A stretch of 14,339 bases of DNA. Origin: Chitinophagaceae bacterium. Lineage in GTDB: Bacteria; Bacteroidota; Bacteroidia; Chitinophagales; Chitinophagaceae. Location: positions 1 through 14,339 of the forward strand of contig JAJAZO010000427.1 of the NCBI GenBank assembly GCA_026785745.1. Reading direction: 5' to 3'. This document shows, piece by piece, positions 6,748 through 11,956 of the stretch. A program made the translations under genes and the position numbers. The notes beneath the pieces are model-generated. The model searched no databases. It was not told the DNA's origin and worked only from the letters and a program-made list of their open reading frames with translations. How positions within the stretch are numbered: the first letter of the stretch is position 1; each line of letters opens with the position of its first letter.

Positions 6748-7410
6748 TTATTTAAGCTGAGAAAGAAGATATCCGACTTGCCCTCTTCCCCATTGCGGCT
6801 CTATACTATTACCGGGTTTTGAAACCATAAAAATTCCATTTGCCTTTTCGAAAAGCTTTTTTGCTTCATCCTTACTACCACCAAACTGCTCCGGTGTATA
6901 AAATTTATCCTGCCCTTCTAAAATATAGATGCGGGGATTGTTGGCATTTAATGTCTTTGCTTTTTCTAATGCCTCTGTTGCCTTGGCACCCTCTGTCATG
7001 AATCTTGCCATAGCATTACCCATCATTCTCAGGCTATGTATCATTTTTCTTACACAGTAAATCTCAGAATTATCTTTACTCATTGCTTCAGCTTTATTAA
7101 GAAGCCCTTCAGCTTTATCTGCATAAGGATCAGAGATAGCACTATTGTCACCAAAACTGCCATCCTGCGGCATAGACATAGTGCCAGCCATCACATTACA
7201 AAAAGCAGCGTAATAGAAAGGTGCCCATTGTGTTTTTTCTGCCTCCGCTATTCTTTCAAATGTATTGCCTAAATCTTTCCAGGCGTCGGCTGAATTGCTG
7301 GTGTCGAGCATAGCCACTTTTGGCTCCATGGCTTTTACATATTTTTCACTTTGTGAAAATGTTGCAGTCGCAAGTGTTGTTGTAAAAAGAAATAAAAAAA
7401 CTTTTTTCAT
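6748..7410 (-). CDS. Exported TPR-like protein of unknown function
   Basis: The product has 220 residues with an N-terminal signal peptide (MKKVFLFLFTTTLATATFSQ, 1-20), so it is periplasmic or outer-membrane associated. The mature part is helical with tetratricopeptide-like pairs: PFYYAAFCNVMAG (64-76), ADKAEGLLNKAEAMSKDNSEIY (97-118), GAKATEALEKAKTLNANNPRIY (141-162) and GGSKDEAKKLFEKANGIF (177-194). The repeats are irregular and none matches the full 34-residue consensus. The phrase YTPEQFGGSKDEAKKLFEKA (171-190) is, from memory, seen in a common Bacteroidota family of uncharacterised TPR proteins. It starts 31 nt after the 2TM gene and ends just before a terminator, so it is likely the third gene of the receptor operon. 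A protein-protein contact role is inferred from the fold only. Confidence 0.7.
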   Translation of the reverse strand: MKKVFLFLFTTTLATATFSQSEKYVKAMEPKVAMLDTSNSADAWKDLGNTFERIAEAEKTQWAPFYYAAFCNVMAGTMSMPQDGSFGDNSAISDPYADKAEGLLNKAEAMSKDNSEIYCVRKMIHSLRMMGNAMARFMTEGAKATEALEKAKTLNANNPRIYILEGQDKFYTPEQFGGSKDEAKKLFEKANGIFMVSKPGNSIEPQWGRGQVGYLLSQLK

Positions 7411-7441
7411 TGTTGTTGTTTTAAAGATTGATAAATATATT

Positions 7442-7732
7442 TTATTGCTGTTGTTTCAATTTTTCATACTCCTTCTCCACTGCGTTTTCCTTTGGAAACC
7501 GGTAGGCTTCAAAGTACTGGATAATAATGGCGATTCCCCAACCAGCTGTAGGCCAAACGGGCCAGGGGATTCCGCTATAGTTCTGGCTCTTACTTCCTAA
7601 TAACCATATAAGCCATAGAAAAGCATTAATTACAATATAGATAACCAAATCTCTTTTAAAGCCAGCTCTTTTTTTGGCAATAGCCCAGAGTTTGGGGTCT
7701 TTTTGTTCTGAAGCTTGTGAATATTGTTCCAT
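7442..7732 (-). CDS. 2TM domain-containing small membrane protein
   Basis: The product has 96 residues and no signal peptide. The layout is typical of the 2TM family: a cytoplasmic start with WAIAKKRAGFKRDL (16-29), helix 1 about 29-46 (VIYIVINAFLWLIWLL), a short loop rich in Trp and Pro (IPWPVWPTAGWG, 55-66), helix 2 about 63-78, then a charged coiled tail EYEKLKQQQ. In other Bacteroidota this domain also occurs fused to LytTR or histidine-kinase proteins, which hints at signalling. The gene starts 19 nt after the TonB-receptor stop and is followed after 31 nt by the TPR-like gene, so the three are probably co-transcribed. Its own role is unknown. Confidence 0.8.
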   Translation of the reverse strand: MEQYSQASEQKDPKLWAIAKKRAGFKRDLVIYIVINAFLWLIWLLGSKSQNYSGIPWPVWPTAGWGIAIIIQYFEAYRFPKENAVEKEYEKLKQQQ

Positions 7733-7751
7733 ACAATTTTATTTACGTGGT

Positions 7752-10019
7752 TTATAATGCACTATTAATTACTTCGTCGCTTCTGTCAACACCAAAACTG
7801 ATAAAGGCACCAATAAAGACAAATACTCTTGATGTGGGTGTTATCGCTTCCTTCCTGTAACCATTGTAAGAATAGTTGTAGCCATATGTTTGTTTGATAT
7901 TGAAAACATTACTTACCTGGAAAACATAAACCGGAAATGATTTGGCATTTTTCTTACCGATTGCCGGCAGATAGTTTAATGCAAAACTTACATTATGAAA
8001 ATCAGGTATAGTTCCCTGGTCAGTAAATTTATTGTTGCTTCCATCAAACCCGATATTGTAATAAGGTCGGCCACTGGCATAGTTATACGCAAAGTTTACA
8101 TTCGTCTTTATTTTCTGTACGAACTTTTTCACCACCAATGAACTGGTGTGTTTTGCTGCAAAATTTGGCGCAATGGCAAAAGGGAAGTTCAAAAAATCTC
8201 TTTTAGTATCCAGGTAGGAATATGAAATCCAGTAATCGAGATCTTTGATTGTTTTTTTATCCCGCCAGAAAAATTCAATTCCTTTGGCATCTCCAAACCC
8301 GTTGTTGTTGATGGCCCCATTCCTGAAGTTGACGATTCCTGTCTTTACTAAGTTGTCATACTTTTTATAAAAAATTTCTGTCCGGAAAGATTGCCCGTTT
8401 GCCACTTTCTGATACTGGACTATATAATGAGTGGCTTTCATAAAGTTTAGTGCAACAGATGAGGGCAGGTATCGCCTTTCAGGATCCTGATAAAAGATAC
8501 CATACGCAACAGATGCCTGGCTTCCTTTTCCTAATTTGTACGCCACTGAAAAACGTGGAGCTATATTCGTCTTATTCAGCAATGAAGAATACTCTATCCT
8601 GAATCCGCCTTTTACTGCCAGCGCATTGGTAGCATAAACATCCGCTTCTCCGAATACTGCATTAATATGCCCCTTTATTGTATCAAGGAAACGCTGACCG
8701 TTATAAGCTTCATAAACAGATTTATCATTGCCATAATTATACTCTGTTCCAAAACGGATAGCACTTAATCCTTTCAGTCTTTTCTCCAGTACCGCCTTAG
8801 CATTGAAATATCCTCCTTTTGTATCCACTCCAAACTTTTTAAACTCCAGGTTTCCAAGTACCACATCCTGCTTACTTTGATTTTGCATGTTGCTGTTGAC
8901 ATCATCTTTGTTGTTGGAATAGGAAATTCCTGTATTAATCTTCCACCCCTTTCCAAGATTTTCCTTCCAGGAGAGGTTATGATAAGAATTTTTATTGCCG
9001 ATAGCAAACTTGTCTAAGTAACCTAAAGAGTCAATACTGTTTGTAGTAAAAGCCAGTTTATTACTGCTGAAGTAGCCGTAATATTTTATTATCCCCGTCT
9101 TCGATGTCTTGATACGAAAGTTAGCATCCAGGTTATGAGTGGTTGGCACTTTTGAAAAATCCTGTCTTTGTTTGATGATTGCAAATGCCAGGCTCAGGTC
9201 GGTGTAACTATAGCTAAAACCCCATGATGATTTTTTATCTTTTGCAAGGTTTTGATACCCTGCACTGCCACTCAAAACAGTGATGCCCAAATTGGCGGAA
9301 GACTGTTCCGGCAAATCAATAGATTCAAGAATTAATGCAGAAGAAAGTGCCTGTCCGTATAAGGCTGAATAGCCACCGGTACTAAATACTGTTCCTTTAA
9401 AAAGAAATGGAGAGAAGCGGCCAAACTGCGCAATATTGGGTACACTACTGAAAAAGAAATTATTTACCAATGTACCATCAATAAATGTTTTTGTTTCGGC
9501 AGCGGTACCACCACGAACAAAAAGGCCTTCACTTTCACCTATCTGCTGTGCACCGGGCAATGTTTTTAAAGCCCCTGTTATATCTCCATTGGCACTGGCA
9601 GTTGTTACAATATCAATCGGATCTAAAACGGCGGCAGCTTTTTTTCTGTCACTGGCTTCAAACGTTCCGGCGGAAAGAATAACGGCTGTTAATTCACTGA
9701 TTTCTTCTTTGATGGTAACATCAATAGTTACTACGCCTGTTGCAAGGTTTACTTTTTGCTCAATCGTCTTATAGCCAATAGAGCTTATTACAAGCAACTG
9801 CTCTCCTTTCTCTGTAGTTTTGAAAGAATATTTTCCGGTTGAGTCAGAAGTGCCACCATCATAACTATCTTTTATTGAAATACTAACGCCGCTAACAGGT
9901 TTTGCCTTATTATCTTTTATCACTCCTTTTATGGTAACCTGTGCTGATAAGGTTTGAAGTAAACCGGTTACCAGCAAAATCATCAATGCAAATTTCAAAT
10001 GTCTCATAGCAAAATTCAT
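7752..10019 (-). CDS. TonB-dependent outer-membrane receptor with carboxypeptidase-D-like regulatory domain
   Basis: The product has 755 residues. A signal peptide ends near residue 26 (TLSAQ). Residues 28-112 form the carboxypeptidase-regulatory-like beta domain (TIKGVIKDNKAKPVSGVSIS, G.Y.F, SSIGYKT). The plug domain follows at about 125-240 (TGALKTLPGAQQIGESEGLF, VRGG near 168-171, FIDGT near 179-183). The remainder is a 22-strand-type barrel ending in FVFIGAFISFGVDR plus a short tail. No SusD-like lipoprotein gene follows, so this is not a SusCD pair; cargo could be a metal chelate, peptide or small ligand. ATG at 10019 is the longest start. Because the predicted transcription start is near 10026, the in-frame ATG at 10007 (MRHLKFALMILL), which leaves a leader of about 19 nt and a more standard signal peptide, is an equally good choice. 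First gene of the operon with the 2TM and TPR-like genes. Confidence 0.9.
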   Translation of the reverse strand: MNFAMRHLKFALMILLVTGLLQTLSAQVTIKGVIKDNKAKPVSGVSISIKDSYDGGTSDSTGKYSFKTTEKGEQLLVISSIGYKTIEQKVNLATGVVTIDVTIKEEISELTAVILSAGTFEASDRKKAAAVLDPIDIVTTASANGDITGALKTLPGAQQIGESEGLFVRGGTAAETKTFIDGTLVNNFFFSSVPNIAQFGRFSPFLFKGTVFSTGGYSALYGQALSSALILESIDLPEQSSANLGITVLSGSAGYQNLAKDKKSSWGFSYSYTDLSLAFAIIKQRQDFSKVPTTHNLDANFRIKTSKTGIIKYYGYFSSNKLAFTTNSIDSLGYLDKFAIGNKNSYHNLSWKENLGKGWKINTGISYSNNKDDVNSNMQNQSKQDVVLGNLEFKKFGVDTKGGYFNAKAVLEKRLKGLSAIRFGTEYNYGNDKSVYEAYNGQRFLDTIKGHINAVFGEADVYATNALAVKGGFRIEYSSLLNKTNIAPRFSVAYKLGKGSQASVAYGIFYQDPERRYLPSSVALNFMKATHYIVQYQKVANGQSFRTEIFYKKYDNLVKTGIVNFRNGAINNNGFGDAKGIEFFWRDKKTIKDLDYWISYSYLDTKRDFLNFPFAIAPNFAAKHTSSLVVKKFVQKIKTNVNFAYNYASGRPYYNIGFDGSNNKFTDQGTIPDFHNVSFALNYLPAIGKKNAKSFPVYVFQVSNVFNIKQTYGYNYSYNGYRKEAITPTSRVFVFIGAFISFGVDRSDEVINSAL

Positions 10020-10029
10020 CTTTGGAGCA

Positions 10030-10060
10030 CAAACATAAAGTAGTTTATATTATAAACCAA
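10030..10060 (-). promoter_or_regulatory. Predicted promoter of the TonB-receptor operon
   Basis: Minus strand: TTG (10060-10058), 20 nt, TATGTTTG (10037-10030), an exact fit to the Bacteroidota -33/-7 pattern. Transcription would begin near 10026, a few nucleotides before the start codon. The spacer is almost filled by the palindrome at 10043-10057. Confidence 0.65.
10043..10057. promoter_or_regulatory. Perfect palindrome in the promoter spacer, candidate operator
   Basis: GTTTATATTATAAAC is a perfect 7-1-7 inverted repeat lying between the -33 and -7 elements of the receptor promoter. That is where a bound dimer would block RNA polymerase. The regulator is unknown; the small winged-helix protein at 5136 is one candidate, by proximity only. 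I noticed no second copy in the window. Confidence 0.45.
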
Positions 10061-10073
10061 ATTATTTTAAAAC

Positions 10074-10104
10074 AAAAAAAGCCGCCCCGCTGATGCGAGA
10101 CGGC
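10074..10104 (-). terminator. Rho-independent terminator of the FN3-like gene at 10215
   Basis: On the minus strand GCCGTCTCGC pairs with GCGGGGCGGC (two G-U pairs) around loop ATCA, followed by TTTTTTT (10080-10074). It is 110 nt after the stop. The stem-loop has the same length and central GCATCAGC as the terminator at 11090-11125, so the terminator seems to have been duplicated with the gene. Confidence 0.85.
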
Positions 10105-10168
10105 CGGAACCCCTATCAAATTATTTTATTGCATTACTATTTTAATCTTGAACCTTTCTTGCTTTTGG

Positions 10169-10202
10169 TACCTGTTGCAGGTAATAAGTAAGTGGCCTTA
10201 CT
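10169..10202. repeat. Two short inverted repeats in the 3' region of the FN3-like gene
   Basis: TACCTG-TTG-CAGGTA (10169-10183) and AGTAAG-TGGC-CTTACT (10187-10202) are adjacent perfect small hairpins between the stop codon at 10215 and the terminator. They may stabilise the transcript's 3' end. I did not see matching hairpins after the gene at 11161. Confidence 0.3.
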
Positions 10203-10214
10203 CCTGTTGTACGT

Positions 10215-10634
10215 TTATTTGCTGATTGTTACAGTCAGAGTTTCAGAATACTGAGATGTACCATCCACACCTACAGAACGTAGCCTGTAGTAAACAGCAG
10301 TTGATTTTATTTTGCTGATATTATCTGCAAAAGAATAGTCAGACTTAGCAGTAGTGTTACCATAAGTAAATACCAGGGCGGCATCTTTAAAAATTACACC
10401 ATCGGTGCTTTTCTCAACCATAATGTAGTTAAGGTTGGTTTCTGTTTCAGTTGACCATTTTAAATCAACTTTATTATTATTGGTATTGTTAACTGAAGCG
10501 GTGAAGGCAGCCAGTTTAACAGGAGATATGCCTTTAGATGAAGAACGGGCATTAGCAACTAAACTTAAAACTGATACTAAAAGAACCAGGGTTGACTTCA
10601 GAAGATTTTGCTTAAGGGTTACAAGAGTTTTCAT
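10215..10634 (-). CDS. Small exported protein consisting of one FN3-like module (cassette A)
   Basis: The product has 139 residues with a signal peptide (hydrophobic 11-26, cleavage after ANA at 27-29). The mature part is one beta-sandwich: KVDLKWSTETET (55-66), VEKSTDG (73-79), AALVFTYGNTT (85-95), KSDYSFADNI (97-106), AVYYRLRS (113-120) and YSETLTVTI (129-137). This is the fibronectin-III-like module that usually precedes the T9SS sorting domain, but here it is the whole protein and there is no sorting domain, lipobox or anchor. It should therefore stay periplasmic or leave by another route. By eye about 60% of the mature residues match the protein at 11161. Start at 10634 is fixed by the signal peptide and the parallel start of the paralogue. 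A promoter at 10819-10849 gives a structured leader of about 178 nt. Function unknown. Confidence 0.8.
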   Translation of the reverse strand: MKTLVTLKQNLLKSTLVLLVSVLSLVANARSSSKGISPVKLAAFTASVNNTNNNKVDLKWSTETETNLNYIMVEKSTDGVIFKDAALVFTYGNTTAKSDYSFADNISKIKSTAVYYRLRSVGVDGTSQYSETLTVTISK

Positions 10635-10812
10635 CGTTTTCGTTTTAGGGGTTCAAGATTAAAATAGTACGGTTGTGTTCTTTTGAACTTGTCCTTAAGA
10701 TTGCAATGAAACCGATAAGTGAGAGTTGAAACAGACCGGAAAATAATTTTCCGTTTTGAGAAGAGTTTGTTTCAGGGTTCGGATTCGTCGTTTTCTAAGG
10801 GATTGTTCGATT
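10635..10812 (-). promoter_or_regulatory. Long structured mRNA leader, cassette A
   Basis: The segment between predicted transcription start and start codon has a nested fold: outer arms GAAACA (10728-10733) and TGTTTC (10768-10773), and inside them a perfect hairpin CGGAAAA-TAA-TTTTCCG (10737-10753). A further small GTTC-AAAA-GAAC hairpin lies nearer the start codon. The leader at 11563-11741 keeps these pairings although the bases differ. It carries no recognisable riboswitch that I know. Confidence 0.45.
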
Positions 10813-10859
10813 GTGATACAAACATACTACTTAGTTTTTTTACTTGCAAGCTTATCGTA
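10784..10859. repeat. 76-bp perfect direct repeat, copy A (promoter and start of leader)
   Basis: This block is identical, base for base, to 11710-11785. After one mismatch the identity goes on for 25 more bases, up to 10885. It covers the promoter and the first part of the leader. Similarity in the rest of the leader is lower but obvious. Confidence 0.9.
10819..10849 (-). promoter_or_regulatory. Predicted promoter, cassette A
   Basis: Minus strand: TTG (10849-10847), 20 nt, TATGTTTG (10826-10819). The transcription start would be near 10812. Upstream is an A/T palindrome at 10859-10880 that could act as an UP-like element or operator. Confidence 0.65.
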
Positions 10860-10904
10860 GTTTTTTTCGTAAAAAAAACTTTATTACCCTTAGTAGTTTT
10901 ACGA
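10859..10904. promoter_or_regulatory. Upstream palindrome cluster, cassette A
   Basis: AGTTTTTTT-CGTA-AAAAAAACT (10859-10880) is a perfect 9-4-9 inverted repeat ending close to the -33 element. GTAGTTTTACGA (10893-10904) is the minus-strand form of the TCGTAAAACTAC motif also found at 4201. ATCGTA and TACGAT flank the whole cluster. Probable protein-binding DNA; the binder is not known. Confidence 0.4.
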
Positions 10905-11084
10905 TTTCATCTTTGTATCAGTTAGCTGTTAATTAAAAACTCGTATTGTAAATAAAAAATATTGCAGTGGTTGCAAAGTAAGCTCAGCCTGGTGTTGCTT
11001 ATATAAAATTCATTAGCTGCAATTGGTTAAGCTGTTAGAGGTCCTTTACTTTGAGATATCTTATTAAATAGTGATAGCTTATAG
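10905..11084. other. Spacer between the two cassettes, no feature recognised
   Basis: AT-rich non-coding DNA between the upstream region of cassette A and the terminator of cassette B. I see no ORF with coding character, no promoter of the TAnnTTTG type and no repeat shared with the rest of the window. Confidence 0.6.
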
Positions 11085-11125
11085 AAAATAAGAAAGCCGT
11101 CAGGCTGATGCTTGACGGCTTTCTT
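11085..11125 (-). terminator. Rho-independent terminator of the FN3-like gene at 11161
   Basis: A perfect 13-bp stem, AAGAAAGCCGTCA (11090-11102) and TGACGGCTTTCTT (11113-11125), with a 10-nt loop. On the minus strand the stem ends in TTTCTT, then A and TTTT. It stands 36 nt past the stop at 11161. It corresponds to the terminator at 10074-10104. Confidence 0.85.
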
Positions 11126-11160
11126 AACCAAAAAGTCCGGAACGTTATTATCCTTATCGC

Positions 11161-11562
11161 TTATTTATTTGTTTTAATGATACGAACCTCAGAAGAGAGA
11201 TTTTTACTATCTGTACTTATAGAGATGATCCTGTAGTAAACAGCACCTGAAAGTAATCTGGTGATATTATCTGCAAAAGCATAATCTGATTTTGAAGTAG
11301 TATTGCCATAAGCAAATACCAGGGCTGCATTGCTAAAGTTGATACCATCAACACTTCTTTCTACGATGAAATGACTAAGGTCAGTTTCAGTTTCAGTTGA
11401 CCATTTTAAATCAACCTTCTTGCTATTATTAGTATTAACAGCCGCAGTAAATGAAGTTGGTTTTGCAGGAACTATACCGTCTGCTGCGTTAGCATTTATA
11501 CTTAAAGCTGATATTAAAAGAACCAGCACTGATTTCAGAAGATTTTGTGTAAGAGTTTTCAT
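11161..11562 (-). CDS. Small exported protein consisting of one FN3-like module (cassette B)
   Basis: The product has 133 residues. The open frame extends to an ATG at 11661, but the true start is ATG 11562: there the protein begins MKTLTQNLLKSVLVLLISAL with a signal peptide cut after ANA (24-26), exactly parallel to cassette A, and the upstream 33 codons fall in the duplicated leader. The mature protein carries KVDLKWSTETET (49-60), FIVERSVDG (65-73), AALVFAYGNTT (79-89), KSDYAFADNI (91-100) and GAVYYRIIS (106-114). The C-terminus is less like cassette A (SSEVRIIKTNK). No sorting domain or anchor. Its terminator, leader and promoter all match cassette A, so the whole unit was duplicated and the proteins then diverged. 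Role unknown; a pair of related binding modules is the simplest guess. Confidence 0.8.
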   Translation of the reverse strand: MKTLTQNLLKSVLVLLISALSINANAADGIVPAKPTSFTAAVNTNNSKKVDLKWSTETETDLSHFIVERSVDGINFSNAALVFAYGNTTSKSDYAFADNITRLLSGAVYYRIISISTDSKNLSSEVRIIKTNK

Positions 11563-11741
11563 CGTTTTCGTTTTAGGGTTAAGGATTAAAATGGTACGTT
11601 TTGTTCTTTTGAACTTGTCCTTCAGAGTGCAATGAAAACCGATAAGTGAGAATTGAAACAAAGTGGAAAATTATTTCCTGTTGAGAGAGGTTTGTTTCAG
11701 GGTTCGGATTTCGTCGTTTTCTAAGGGATTGTTCGATTGTG
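11563..11741 (-). promoter_or_regulatory. Long structured mRNA leader, cassette B
   Basis: Counterpart of 10635-10812. The outer arms here are longer, GAAACAAA (11655-11662) and TTTGTTTC (11691-11698). The inner hairpin is GGAAA-ATTA-TTTCC (11665-11678). Pairing is kept while sequence and loop size change between copies, which favours a functional RNA structure. Confidence 0.45.
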
Positions 11742-11785
11742 ATACAAACATACTACTTAGTTTTTTTACTTGCAAGCTTATCGTA
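11710..11785. repeat. 76-bp perfect direct repeat, copy B
   Basis: Identical to 10784-10859, in the same orientation and 926 bp away. It spans the cassette B promoter and the first part of its leader. Confidence 0.9.
11745..11775 (-). promoter_or_regulatory. Predicted promoter, cassette B
   Basis: Minus strand: TTG (11775-11773), 20 nt, TATGTTTG (11752-11745), identical to cassette A. The transcription start would be near 11741. Confidence 0.65.
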
Positions 11786-11786
11786 A

Positions 11787-11830
11787 TTTTTTTCGTAAAA
11801 AAAACTTTATTCCCACTCGTAGTTCTACGA
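11787..11830. promoter_or_regulatory. Upstream palindrome cluster, cassette B
   Basis: TTTTTTT-CGTA-AAAAAAA (11787-11804) matches the A/T palindrome of cassette A with shorter arms. TCGTAG-TT-CTACGA (11817-11830) is a perfect 6-2-6 palindrome and the cassette B version of the motif at 4201 and 10893. Confidence 0.4.
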
Positions 11831-11902
11831 TTAATAAGTAGAAACATTTAGTTATCAATCATGTATTGAAATATCACTTATAAAAAAACTGTAGTCCTGA
11901 AA

Positions 11903-11935
11903 TAAAAAAGACCTCAAATAAAAATTTGAGGTCTT
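11903..11935 (-). terminator. Rho-independent terminator of the large T9SS protein gene
   Basis: A perfect 12-bp stem, AAGACCTCAAAT (11908-11919) and ATTTGAGGTCTT (11924-11935), loop of four. On the minus strand it is followed by TTTTTA. It is 21 nt after the stop at 11957 and separates this gene from the upstream region of cassette B. Confidence 0.85.
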
Positions 11936-11956
11936 GCAAAGCGGTTAAAAAATATT

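Noticed and set aside
9436..9774. 112-codon plus-strand frame inside the TonB-receptor gene
   Set aside because: Antisense to well-supported receptor sequence; its translation has no coherent domain pattern.
7752..10019. SusC of a polysaccharide utilisation locus
   Set aside because: No SusD-like lipoprotein, glycan-degrading enzyme or anti-sigma/sigma pair is next to it, and the protein is shorter than typical SusC.
11563..11661. N-terminal extension of the cassette B protein to the ATG at 11661
   Set aside because: The extension falls in the duplicated leader, which is not coding in cassette A, and it would place the signal peptide at residue 34. ATG 11562 gives a normal signal peptide aligned with the paralogue.
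10784..11785. CRISPR or tandem-repeat array
   Set aside because: Only two long copies 926 bp apart with a gene between them; no short repeat-spacer pattern.
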